Source: Topomyia yanbarensis
Lineage: Eukaryota; Arthropoda; Insecta; Diptera; Culicidae
DNA: 64,000 nt
Reading direction: 5' to 3'
Assembly (NCBI RefSeq): GCF_030247195.1
Contig: NC_080670.1
Coordinates: 40,409,524-40,473,523 of the forward strand
Every line of letters starts with the position of its first letter. Within the stretch, counting starts at the first letter, position 1. This document shows, piece after piece, positions 38,057-50,800 of the stretch. Below the pieces are notes generated by a model. The model was not told the DNA's origin, ran no database searches, and saw only the letters and a list, made by a program, of their open reading frames with translations. The position numbers and the translations under genes are program-made.

Positions 38057-38319
38057 AATTCTAGAGAAAATTTTCAATAGGACGTAAGTAACAATGAGAG
38101 ATTCTCTTTGGGGTCTTTCTCTTCTGTTCATTACTCGGCCATTTCAACATTTACTACTCTACTCTTTGCATAATATTGTAGTAAAAGCCGTCGGCTTTCG
38201 ATATGTGCTGGAAAATTAGTGCAAAGTGTTGTAATGACGTCGTAATAAACGAAAGAGAAAGTAAACAAAGAGAGGCTCTCAATGTTACTTACGTCCTATT
38301 GAAAATTTTCTCTAGAATT
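38057..38319. mobile_element. Palindromic MITE, 263 bp
   Basis: Nearly perfect terminal inverted repeats AATTCTAGAGAAAATTTTCA continuing through ATAGGACGTAAGTAACA. The interior contains GAAAGAGAAAGTAAACAAAG. Same family as 63404-63660 and the relics at 2125 and 37500. Confidence 0.85.
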
Positions 38320-38728
38320 TATTAAACTAAGATGAATTTTAGGATGGGATCAACCAAGGTATTTATTAAATTAATCTTACAGGTTTTGTTATCTGTGTTT
38401 TTCGAAGGTCAACCAAATTATTGTTTATTTCAAATAAATCGGTGATTGAAGCATAAACATGTGACTGATTGATTCCAAAAGTCTTCCTGCATTAATTCGA
38501 CAATCCTTGCTAGATTGAAACAAAGAGATAAAAGTTTGTTCCAACCAATAAGAACGTTGTTTACACGTGCGAATCGAATCCTGAAGCGATCGTAAGTAAT
38601 TGGTTTTTGATGCGCTACATCCCAAAAAAAATATACCCTCCAGCGATTTGTTGGATTCAATAGTAACAAAGGTCAAGTTGGCATTACTGCCTGATTCGTT
38701 GAGTGGTTCGAATTCAATTTCAAGCTAG

Positions 38729-39108
38729 TATTTGACCGAGGAACTAACTGAGCGAAAGTGTCACGCGGAAGTAATGGTCTTACGCGAGCAGGCCGTCGCT
38801 ATGCCGAAGATTCTAAACAGAACAAAGCTCTTCAGTGGTAAGTCACTAATCATTTAGTCTTGCGCAATAGGTTGAGAACAATTTATTCATTTGAAGGTAC
38901 AGCGAGTGCTACGAAAAATCTGCTATTGGATTTTTCGACGCGCCAAAGAATTGAACAGAGACGATCGCATCCATAGAGTCTTAATCGTTTTCAATTTCAT
39001 TTTATGGAGAAACTCTGCAGAAGACACAGTTTCAGTAGTACGAGATATTCATCAGGCTACAGCGACGGTAGCGATGTTTTTTCACGCCTAAAGAGTCCTT
39101 ATAGATAA
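38729..39108 (+). pseudogene. Two exon-like segments of unknown identity
   Basis: 38729-38837 (after CAAGCTAG, ending AGTG|GTAAGTC) reads YLTEELTERKCHAEVMVLRE and on to KILNRTKLFSG. A 59-nt intron-like gap and TTGAAG lead to 38897-39108, which continues in phase as TASATKNLLLDFSTRQRI, then RRHSFSSTRYSSGYSDGSDV ending SPYR, TAA. A TAG at about 38975 interrupts the second segment. The phase match and Ser-rich tail look gene-like, but I do not recognise the protein. A captured or decayed gene fragment inside the TIR element is one explanation. Confidence 0.3.
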
Positions 39109-39666
39109 TACTGAAATTGGCCTTGAATCAGTGAATTCAGCAGATGAACCGGAAACGTTCGATAGTGTCACGGAAAATATACCGATTGTTACTACTGAAG
39201 TTGATGCAAATGTACCAGGTGAAGGAGCGATTGACATGTCTTGCAAAAAATATAATTGCGTTTTTTCAACAAAATTGGTTTTGACTCAACATTTCAAATG
39301 CATTATTTTGAACGTTTCTTATATTTAAAACAACAAAATGTACAATATGATTTGATAATATAGTTTTTTTCGATTCAATCTTTCATATGTATTGATTCAA
39401 ATATTTGTATTGTTTAAAACAACAAAACGAACTTATCAAAACAATAAATTTGTATTTTTGTTTCGATTGTTGTTATGATGAGATCAACAAAATATTTTTT
39501 TAATTCAACTTTTTTCATGTTTGACCCAATAAATTATTCAGAGTTATTTCAACAATTGTTTTATTTATATTAACATACATTTTTTATTGAACACAGAACA
39601 ACTTGATAAATTTGTTGTTTTAACTCTCATATTATTTAAGTTTAATAATTATTTTTCTGCGTGTAC

Positions 39667-41075
39667 ATAGTTCAAGGTGAGCTTTCTTTAAAATCGCTAT
39701 TAGTGCTGTGGATTAAATAATTACTCCGCACATTTCGAATACAGCAGGATCATATATCGCACGTTCAGGTGCTTATGACTGATTAGGAAAACCACTGTAC
39801 TAGAGCTACGTTATACCCGCGGGTTAGGATACACCGTTGCTCGACAGCTAGAAATACTAAGCGTAAGTGAAATTAATCTATACTTAACCTAAATCTTACA
39901 TTTTTTACTAATATGCTAGGAATTTTATAATACTAATAAAGGAATTTCCTGTCTCTGTCGAATAACAAATAGAATACTCCGATGATAATTGGACTACGAA
40001 ACAAGTGAATAGGCTATCGAACTCGGGAACGGCATTCTTTTTCATTGGTGGTTAGATTTTGAAGACAAACCGTCGGTAGCTGTGTAACACTCTCGTCGAT
40101 GTAGGTGAAGTCTGTTGGCTTCACAGAAACTTTCCAAGAGTCCATTTGGTTGAGGTAACTTTCTCGGAATTTTGATGCGGTTCAAGCGGACTACAATCAA
40201 GAAAGATAACCAAGGCTGTCTTCTGTTTGCTCAAACCGAGAGATCCAGTCAAAATTTCAAACACATCATCAGTACTGTCGTGAACAATAATATTCCCTTT
40301 ACCCAACCCTGCCCAGTTAAGTTCAGTCGGAATTCTCTAGTTAGCATTCAGCTTCTGTGACACAACCAATTCTAATTACTGCTTGTGTCACTATAACCGG
40401 AATACTTTTTTTTACTTACTAAAACCAGCCAGAATTCTAACACATTTTCCCGCTGGACTTACTTGGTTCTGCTGTCGCTTGTGCAATTGGGCAACCTTGG
40501 AATCGAGCGTGATCAGGATAATTTCCAGTAGTAGGAGAAATTGGAAGTACGACGGAGCAAACAGGGAGAAAATCGTTCCAACATTCTCTTCTTTTTCTTC
40601 TGGTAGGAAACCGGAGTAAAAAGGAGCAAATTTTTTGCTCCTGTTTGCTCTGGGGCATCTAGGAGCAGGAATCCTGTGCTGAAACAAACCTTTTAACTCG
40701 AATAAAACTTCCGTTTTAGAATTCTAGTATAGATTCTACGTCGTTTATGTCAGTTTTGTCATCATCAGCTCAATCAGTTCTGTCGACATGCCATGTTTAA
40801 GAATTTTTCTCCCTTTCATTTCGTTCCACTGAATTGTATGTTACCTTGAAATCTACAAACATTCTCGATTTTTATCCAGAATTTGTCGCAGGGTCGACAC
40901 CTGGGTCGTCATTGATCATCCTTGAAACTCCCTACGTCATTTTTGATGCTCATGGATGTCACGCGCAGGAGACATAAATTCGCATGATTTTTTTTAAATG
41001 TGCGTCATTGATAATCGTTACACTCGAGTTAATGACCCTCCTTGTACATATGCAATATGATGCCATCCAACCAGT
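39667..41075. other. Intergenic, nothing recognised
   Basis: Short overlapping ORFs near 40140-40690 arise on both strands over a low-complexity self-complementary stretch. I do not support a gene. Confidence 0.35.
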
Positions 41076-41079
41076 CCAA

Positions 41080-41671
41080 AGGTATTTCCACTTCAACTCA
41101 GATCATCCCGATTTCGCAGTGTAATGCTTTGTATAGTTGGTCACTCCCGACTCATCGAGGTTCGTCCTTCCCAAAGGTATTACCATTGTCAGCTCTCGCA
41201 CTTCGACTAATTAGGAAAAACCTACAGCTTGTCCAACTTCCCTCTCCGGTCCGGTTCAATAATAACTCAAAGCATTCCTTCCACCTGACAGTTACTCCCG
41301 TACAATCTGTCAAGATTCCCGTCCCGATCGTTCACCATAGCTGGTGCTTGGACACTAATCCTGTACAAGTTTTTGATCATTTTGTGAAATCTTCGCGTGC
41401 CGTTCCTGGTGAAGCTTCCCTCTGCTCTATCAGTATCTTTTAGTTGTACCAATGTTTTTTCTGGCGCTGAAAAAGATTTTTCTGAGCTGCCCTCAGCTCA
41501 CCAATTCGTTTTCTGTTCTGCCATGTATCCGCTGCAAGCGTTCGGCTTTTAGCCTGATTTCTTTCGGTAGTTGCAATTTCGCTCTCGGCGTTGAATGAGC
41601 CATTCCAATAATTTCCACGTGTGGTACCCAACACTTCTGTGGCTGTTGTACTGATTGAATTGTGGATCAAA
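41080..41671 (-). pseudogene. Fragment of an RTE-like retrotransposon polyprotein
   Basis: 41671-41440 reads ATEVLGTTRGNYWNGSFNAE, ATTERNQAKSRTLAADTWQN and KRIGELRAAQKNLFQRQKKH. In another frame 41439-41267 reads RRFHKMIKNLY and NDRDGNL. This is the linker between endonuclease and reverse transcriptase in RTE-type elements. Frameshifts and stops abound downstream. Confidence 0.6.
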
Positions 41672-43736
41672 ATGCCATTCAGTTCTGAAAGTTTGAACTC
41701 TTAAACCTATGCCATGCGCCTAAATGGCAACGGTCAGTCATTCGAAATACCAGTTCGAATCTCTCCGTTAGTTTGTAGGCGATTTCGGAACAAAAGAAAA
41801 ACACTTCTTACAGTAAATTTCGATTTTTTTAATTCACCTTGAATTCCGTTTATTCCATCAGAAGACTTAATGACGTGGAGAGCACCGTTAAGCTCTCTGC
41901 TCTAATATACGTACGCGTTTCTGATACTCATAGCGTATATAGTATGAACCAAAATGGAAGTAAACCCAAATCTTCGCATCCTACATAGATTTTCTCTTAA
42001 ACTGAACCGATTCCGGTTATGATCAATTTTATTATCTTATTGTTGTGTGATTAGACAAGTATACTAGCATATGCTTCTTGTATTGCTCACTAGAGGGCCA
42101 GAAAAAAAGGTTTTCGACCCCCTCCCAGCAACTAGAGTGAGTTTGTTTGTGTTTTTGCTCGAGAGAAAGCATAGCAAATTTAAACTAGCATCGTGTGTTC
42201 TATTTTTGGTAGCAATTCACTAGAAGAATCTGTTTATTTTTTTTCATCGTTTGACTAGTGTTTTTTTGTTTTTGGATCTGCTGCTTAGTAAAATAGAACT
42301 ATTGAACAAAACCATGGTTTAATACTATAAAGTGAGTAGTAGTTTCTGTTTACTTCTGCTTGATTAGTTTCTAGATTAGGCATTCAGATCGAATATATTT
42401 GTTCCGGTATTAACGATTCTCCTTAACTATTTTTAATATTTTTATTCAACCATTTTCAATAGCTTTTTTTTATTAAATATTTTATATAAATAATAAAAAT
42501 CTCACCTTAGCAAATATAGAAAAAAAGTTTTAGTCGTGTAAGAAGCATTTTTTTCATAGTTTTAAAAGATATCATTAGGTGTTAGGTTCAGTGACAGTCA
42601 TAACTTAGATTCATAAAACAGTAAATAGAACTATTTATGGCCGACGTTTCATATAAAAAAGAATAGTATAAATAAACACGTTTAAATAAATTATTCACTT
42701 CAATACGTATCGTTATTGGTTCTACTAGTACTAAAAATCGTTTTTTTTTTTCAAAATCATCATTTTATATTTTCCTAAATAAATCGGCCTGTTGCAACGC
42801 CGCCAAACACTGATGGAAAATTATCACTCGGTTTGTTGGTAAGTTCGTTAGGGGGAATAAAAAAACAGATTTCTAAGGACTAAAGGTACTAAATTTTACT
42901 CGTAATGGCCTGAGTCCCAAAACAATTCGTGAAACAGTTTGAATGTGTAGAATTGTTGAAAAAAAACAATAAAATAAAATTAAAAGATGAGATGGCTCTA
43001 AAGAGTGTTTTCATTTTGGGAAGTGGAAGGCGTCTCGGATATCTCACACTGTCCGATTTAAATCTAATGATTCTAACAGGCCGAAAACCGTCCAGGTACT
43101 GGCTCAGCTTCCAACAACTCTGTGAGCAAATACTGTAGCAAACCGGATGGTTTCGGGAAGAGAGGGAGTGGGGAGAGGGGAGTGGTCTTCACACTAAATG
43201 AGATCGACGATGCGTGACGCTTAACAAAGTTGCTACTGATTTGTATGTTTGCTCATCAGGTAACGGAAGAAACTCGGCAAAATGTTTGTTCAAGGTGCAA
43301 AGAACTATTTTTTTTTCAGAAGCAAATTTTTGAGCGACCATCAATCCATCAATAGTGGTCGATAATTTTCACTTCACAAACCACTCGCCGCCTAAATTCA
43401 GTTAAGTTTTGCCAAATTTTTATCAGATGCAAGGTTCAGTAATTTAAATTTTATTTATTGGACAGATTCGCATTGTTTAAAATATTCCCATTCTTTAAAT
43501 TAATTAAATTAAAATAATTTATTTTCTCTATCGTTTTCGATTCTTGAAATTACACAACAGATTGTAGTTAATTATCCACGAAAACATAAATATGTTTTTG
43601 TTTGACACTATCCGTCTTACACGCAACGACGTTTCAATAGCGTACCAATGTTCGTTAGCATCTATTTAAACCGGCCTAGTCGCCTTTTTGTGGGTGGCCA
43701 TGGTTTTAGTCACAGCGGTTAGGTGTTAGCACCCCA
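41672..43736. other. Intergenic, AT-rich
   Basis: No supportable coding sequence or element boundary. Confidence 0.4.
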
Positions 43737-43868
43737 CTGAGAAGCGCAAATAAATGTTTCAAAATCGTTCAACACGGGTCTAACGAAGGACGTCTGTTGA
43801 ACGGATATTGGAACGTCGTCCAACGTTGGTCCAACGAACGTCTTTGATTGGAAGATTTTAAAACCAAC
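43737..43868. repeat. Dispersed GGTCCAACG repeat, copy 3
   Basis: CCCACTGAGAAGCGC, then AACACGGGTCTAACGAAGG and GTCCAACGTTGGTCCAACG. Matches 15945 and 23098. Confidence 0.7.
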
Positions 43869-44024
43869 CGTTCTTAGGGGGATATTTGACAGTTAACCCA
43901 GCAACGGAAAACGAAACGCTTGGAAGGAAATCTGGCACCCGAAAAATATCCCAGTGAACGAAAAGGAGATTATGCCGATTTAAATAGATGCTAGTGAGCG
44001 GTGGACTATTCACAATCTTTTCTT

Positions 44025-44170
44025 AAATCCACTTTGCGACTTTTTATCCGTGCGCCACCGGGCCGCGCGTCAAATTACGCGCCCATTCAATTTGCATCAG
44101 TGCGAGTGTGAAAGCGATTTGACGTTTATTTTTGTTTCATTCACTCTCGAGTGTTTTCTATATAGTAACA
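44025..44170. repeat. Dispersed repeat, second copy of 24150-24300
   Basis: AATCCACTTTGCGACTTTTT, GGGCCGCGCGTCAAATTACG and CGCCCATTCAATTTGCATC. Confidence 0.65.
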
Positions 44171-44824
44171 ACTGGACAAAACGCTAGATTATCTCGAGAT
44201 AGACAATATTGTAAAGAGACTAGAATATTTTACACTAAGATAATCTGTCCAATGGAATAATTTAAAATATTAAACTTTCAGTATCTTTTGGATTGCTGAC
44301 ACTCTGCAAAATTTTGCTGACTTTTAGCGACGTACGTTTGTTGTGCATTTATAAGAGCAATCGACCCGTTATAATAAATATGCTTCCTTAAAAAACTATC
44401 AACTTCAATGACGCAACGAAAATCAAAACTTCGGCGATCTAAGTGCGAGTATATATCAATGCTGTAGTGTTCGATTACTGTAACTTTGCTGCTACTTGTA
44501 AGGTATACTAGATAGATATTCTGGTTAGTGGATCTCAAAGGGATAAAGGAGCATAAGCTGATACTAGTGAAAATTTTGATTTCCATGCGCCTTGATTGAG
44601 ATCTATCCGTTGATTTTGATTCTGTTACCTTCTTCACCGAAGCGGTTGGTATCCTGTACCGTCAGTCTCTTTCACACATTCAATTACCCTCCCAAGTTCT
44701 CTAATGCATCTCTCTCTCGTGATAATAAATTGCTACCGATTTATATACTAATATTCTGCAACTTTCGAATCATTTTCTTAAAACCTTTTGTTTGCGATTC
44801 TCAATAAATAACGTTTAGGTCTAC

Positions 44825-47800
44825 TTAACTCGGTTGTGGTGCGACCAGGGCTGCACTTGACTGCCGTAGCAGCATCGAGGCAGGCCTCTGGGTACCTTTG
44901 CGCAGTTCCAGCGCCTGCTGCTGTTGTTGTTGCTGTTGCTGCTGTGCGGGTGTCAGATTCTGATGAGGCGGTGGCAGAGGTTGATTGTGCGGTGGCACTT
45001 GGGGTGCTCCAGTATTGCCATCGGTGTTCTCCTTTTGAGATTCCTCGTTCAGCTGCGACTGGATAACTTCCATGTATTCCCGGATGAGGTTGGAGATTTG
45101 GAAGGCCTACAAGTGGAGGAATAGGAGAACTTAATCGCCATTTGACCACAGACTAACAGACATAACACTCAAACATAGTTGTAAAATTAGGCGAAGGCCC
45201 GCTTTAACTGTAATTTTAAATATGTTTTAAGTTGGGACTGTGGCCGCATATGCGAATATGGCGCCATTGATATACATATGCGTCAGTATACGGGGGATAG
45301 ACCACTACTGAAAAATTGTTTCCGAGCCTGAGGGATAATCCACTTGCAAATGAGTGGTTGGGACCGTGTATTAAAGCTGGAGCTAGTGTTCTGGCATAAT
45401 TGGCGGATCGATATTTTTCGAAGGATTTTCCTCATTGTGTTATGTCTCTATAGTCTCTGATTTGACAGTCATTAAAAAATCGAACAACTTCTCACACCTA
45501 GGAGAATAATTTGATTTACACATGCCAAGCAATAGCCAAACTAAGGTTTCAAAAGCGCATAAATTCAGGTCTACATCGCTTAAAGAACAAGAGATTATAG
45601 CGAGATGCATTATAGTATAGGTGTTCACATTCGTCAAGTTTGAGTGTGTTGGTTTGTTGCTAGTGAAATTAATCATGGCGGCCCAGGACCGCGAAGCACA
45701 TTATCAACAAACCGACCAATAGAAACGAAGCTTGTAAGCACGTGGTAAAAATAAGTATGGCGTTAGGGATCGCAAAAGAGCAAATGCTTACATCACTAAC
45801 CACTCAGAATGAAGTATGGGACCACGTGCTCCTGTTTTTTTTTCTTCATTTCTTCTTGTTTGCCCGAAAAAAGTGACAGCTGATGCACACACAGAAAAAA
45901 AAAAATGTGTACACCTTTGTACCCCTCGGGCTTATAGGAACAATATTATACTAAAGACGCTGAATCTCTCTGGATAAAGACTCGACACGTCTATCGTTTG
46001 TTTCCCAATTATCTGTCAGTGCCATTCCAATCGAGCGCAAGACCTGTCAATGGCCCTCGTTCCAGGATTCGAAACGATTATTTTCAGATTGAGTATTTTT
46101 GACAAGTCTCGACATCGATTGGAATGACACTTACAGATAAATAAGAAGAATATAGAGATAGCGAGTCTTTATCCAGAGGGATTCAGCGTCGTTATATTGT
46201 ACTTAGTGCTGCTTAAGACACTTTTGTTGAAATATAAGGCAGATATACTGACTACTCCCACTTTTTGCACGCGTCTTTGTCAAAACGATTTGTGTCGTGG
46301 GTAGAACTACACGGAGAACTTATCGATAGTATATATTTTTCTATCTATCTCTCGTTTCTTCTTCTTCAAATTTTATGCATTGAACATAATCGATCTACAT
46401 CATACACCGGAATGTCAGCCAGCCATTTTTCGCCCGCTAGCAGCCGGAATACTAACTGGAACCAGCCGGAATTCCGGCTCATTTCCGGCTGAACTTTACT
46501 GGGTTAGTTCAGCTAACGCAACAGAATGCGTGCAGAAATCTGACAGGGCTGCTAAACCAAATTTCTAGCAGAAGTGCAGAAAACTGGGTATGTTCCATTG
46601 ACACTTCTGCTAGAAAGTGCAAAACCAGTGCACTCCACTACACTGATGCACATCAATCGAAAATCCCATTAGATTCAGACCACATTGTTAATAACAATCT
46701 TTGTTCAAAACTCTGAACCCGCTTAAACATCCGGTTGAGATTCCGGTCGCGAAGCTTGGCGAATCGATAGGCTGCCAAACATGCCGGTATGAATGTGGTC
46801 AAGATGAAAAGAAAGAAACGGCGGAGCATTTGACAACTTTGAGTTAGTTTTATACTTGTAAAATTAAACATGGCGTCCGGGCCACTGGTAGTAAACATAA
46901 ACATCCGGACGAGCATCCTGATTCTTTGGCGCACAATAAAAAGAGAGAAAAGGCCGAGCTTCACTTCGGATCTTCCGATTTGAACTCTTGGGGATACTTT
47001 TTATCTCAAAACTACTGATAAAAATAATTATGACGGAACCGAAACAAAGCTTATGGCAACAAAAAAGCTTACTACGTCATTTGTTTGTACTTTTCTTCTT
47101 CATATCCTCTTGATTTTCGGCTTTGTCGAAGAAAAATGATAACCGTACTCACACATAGAAAAAAATGTGCCCACCTGTGTCTGTCTTGGATTGTGGTAGT
47201 ATCAAACGTCAACGGTGCAGGAGTAAAGTGCACTGACAATCTTTTCTCTGTAGTTTAAGTTAACGAAGCGGGAATGAAAGTAACATACGAAAATGGTCGA
47301 GTAGCAATACATCCCGGATCGGAAGTCGTAGAGATGGGTTAGCGTCGCGGTAAGTTTTATTGGCTGCAAATTAAGTTGACAACAAAAAGGAGAGTCCAAT
47401 ACAGCTCTGGTCCTCACAAGTTCCTACCTCACGACTGAAAGATGACAAATGAACGCCAGCTGAGAGTTGCGTGCTGCCTGGGTATTGTTGTCCCCCTGAC
47501 ATCAGCGAAGTGAGGAGGTGCGTATCCGAGCGTCTGTTCGTCAGCAGGTGCTACTCAAAGAGCGTCTGACTGACATCCAGCAGCTGAATGAGAAACATGC
47601 ATCGCGCCAGCTACACCTAAGGTGGCAGCCCCACCAGAGCGATGTAGGTAGCGCCTGAGTGCATATAAGGAGAGTGAAGACACTGTCAAAATTGGAACAA
47701 TTATTATTTGTCAGTGCCATGCCAAACGAGTCACATTCATGTATGTTGACAGGTCGTTTGTTCGTTTGGAATATCACTGACGGATAATCATCTCTTCACT

Positions 47801-50800
47801 CTCCTTACATACTCAGGGTAGCGCGACATAAATAAGGTAGTCTACCGAAATACCCAAACATCACGAAAGGCGAGAGCAGAGTAAAAAACGAACTGCATTT
47901 ACGGAAAATGACCTCTGACAAAGAATAAAGGATAACAATTGGAAACTCGGATGTTCGAACGTAAGGACTTTGGTTCGCGAACTGCGTAATGTTGCCGTAC
48001 ATGTGGCAGCAATACAGGAAGTACGAAAACCGGAGAACGCGAATTCAGAGCAGTGAACCCCATTGCGAACACTTCATTCAGAAACCACATCTACTACAGC
48101 GGTGCTGAAAGAGCAGAACGTGGTGTAGGTTTCAGTGATCGGGAAGCAGGGGCCCTATTCTCACCGTCACCTCACCTCACCTCACTTGAGTCACCGTCAC
48201 CTCACTTACCAGTCACCTCACCCACGAAGAGGTATTCCGAGACTCACTTTAGGTGAGGTGACTGTTGGGTGACCGTCGTCACCCAGGTGACTCTCAGAAT
48301 CGCAATTTTTGAAGTCCCCTCACGGAAATTGTAAAGTGACTGCTAGCATCACTCAATCACTGACCCAGATATTTCGAAAGTGCATTGTGTCGATTGATTG
48401 ATTGGTTGGCATTTTGAAATCCAAGATGGCGCCATTTTGAAATCCAAGATGGCGGCTTCCGGTTACCATGCTTATAATTTCGAAAAACAAATGTACGACA
48501 ATAAAAAACACGATAATCCAAACAAACTTCAAGAATTCCGCCGCTTACAGGTCTTTGATTTTCATCATTTATTTACTTGCCTCCTATAAAAATTTCATTC
48601 GGATTTTTAGTATTTTGTGGTAACCGCAAGCTGCTACTTTGGATTTCAAAACGGCGCCAATAGTCAATTTTCGCCTTTTACTAATCACTACCTTTCAATT
48701 GACACCCATATTGATGGTGGTTTCAGATGTTTTATGGTAACCGGAAGCCGCCATCTTGGATTTCAAAATGGCGCCAGTCGTCAATTTTGGTCCTCTACTG
48801 GTCACTACCTTCCAAATGACACCCTTATTGATGGTGGTTTTAAGAATTTAAGGGTAATTGGAATCTGCCATCTTGAATTTCAAAATGGCGCCAATCGTCA
48901 ATTTTCGCATTCTATTAATCAATACCTTTCAAATGACACCCATATTGATGGTGGTTTTAAGTGTTTTATGGTAACCGGAAGCCGCCATCTTGGATTTCAA
49001 AATGGCGCCAATCGTCAATTTTCGCATTCTACTAATCAATACCTTTCAAATGACACCCATATTGATGGTGGTTTCAGATGTTTTATGGTAACCGGAAGCC
49101 GCCATCTTGGATTTCAAAATGGCGCCAGTCGTCAATTTTGGTCCTCTACTGGTCACTACCTTCCAAATGACACCCATATTGATGGTGGTTTTAAGAATTT
49201 AAGGGTAATTGGAATCTGCCATCTTGGATTTCAAAATGGCGCCAATCGTCAATTTTCGCATTCTATTAATCAATACCTTTCAAATGACACCCATATTGAT
49301 GGTGGTTTTAAGTGTTTTATGGTAACCGGAAGCCGCCATCTTGGATTTCAAAATGGCGCCAATCGTCAATTTTCGCATTCTACTAATCAATACCTTTCAA
49401 ATGACACCCATATTGATGGTGGTTTCAGATGTTTTATGGTAACCGGAAGCCGCCATCTTGGATTTCAAAATGGCGCCAGTCGTCAATTTTGGTCCTCTAC
49501 TGGTCACTACCTTCCAAATGACACCCATATTGATGGTGGTTTTAAGAATTTAAGGGTAATTGGAATCTGCCATCTTGGATTTCAAAATGGCGCCAATCGT
49601 CAATTTTCGCATTCTATTAATCAATACCTTTCAAATGACACCCATATTGATGGTGGTTTTAAGTGTTTTGTGGTAACCGGAAGCCGCCATCTTGGATTTC
49701 AAAATGGCGCCAATCATCAATTTTCGCATTCTACTAATCAATACCTTCCAAATGACACCAATATTGATGGTAGTTTTAAGTGTACTGTGGTAACCGGAAG
49801 CCGCCATCTTGGATTTCAAAATGGCGCCAATTGTCAATTTTCGCATTCTATTAATCAATACCTTTCAAATGACACCCATATTGATGGTGGTTTCAGATGT
49901 TTTATGGTAACCGGAAGCCGCCATCTTGGACTTCAAAATGGCGCCAATTGTCAATTTTCGCATTCTACTAATCAATACCTTTCAAATGACACCCATATTG
50001 ATGGTGGTTTCAGATGTTTTACGGTAACCGGAAGCCGCCATCTTGGACTTCAAAATGGCGCCAGTCGTCAATTTTGGTCCTCCACTGGTCACTACCTTCC
50101 AAATGACACCCATATTGATGGTGGTTTTAAGAATTTAAGGGTAATTGGAATCCGCCATCTTAGATTTCAAAATGGCGTCAATCGTCAATTTTCGCATTCT
50201 ACTAATCAATACCTTTCAAATGACACCCATATTGATGGTAGTTTTAAGTGTATTGTGGTAACCGGAAGCCGCCATCTTGGATTTCAAAATGGCGCCAATT
50301 GTCAATTTTCGCATTCTACTAATCAATACCTTTCAAATGACACCCATATTGATGGTGGTTTCAGATGTTTTATGGTAACCGGAAGCCGCCATCTTGGATT
50401 TCAAAATGGCGCCAGTCGTCAATTTTGGTCCTCTACTGGTCACTACCTTCCAAATGACACCCATATTGATGGTGGTTTTAAGAATTTAAGGGTAATTGGA
50501 ATCTGCCATCTTGGATTTCAAAATGGCGCCAATCGTCAATTTTCGCATTCTACTAGTCAATACCTTTGAAATGACACCCATATTGATGGTGGTTTTAAGT
50601 GTTTTATGGTAGCCGGAAGCCGCCATCTTGGATTTCAAAATGGCGCCAATCATCAATTTCGTCATTCAAAAACTTCCCAGCTGCCATTGGCCAAAAGAAA
50701 AAGTTACCCGAAAATTCTAAAAAAAATCTAAAAATAAACGCAACACTTTTTGGTTCTAGTCACCTAAATTTTTTAGGTGAGAATTTGGTCACTTTTTTTC

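Larger units (their letters stand above)
37971..39666. mobile_element. Possible 1.7-kb TIR element
   Basis: The left end GTACACGCAAAAGAATTAT matches the complement of the right end GTACACGCAGAAAAATAATTAT. It encloses a palindromic MITE and a pair of exon-like segments. Confidence 0.45.

Noticed and set aside
40383..40687. Opposing ORFs of 70-90 residues
   Set aside because: Both strands open over a low-complexity self-complementary region; no recognisable protein.
46653..46964. 103-aa minus-strand ORF with hydrophobic stretches
   Set aside because: It overlaps a diverged repeat pair (45650 and 46860); no splice or homology support.
48617..50569. 650-aa ORF as a real protein-coding gene
   Set aside because: The open frame follows from a 117-bp period (multiple of three) and recent homogenisation. 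Sister arrays are frame-broken and it lies antisense in an intron inside a transposon. Kept only as a repeat and a low-interest test.
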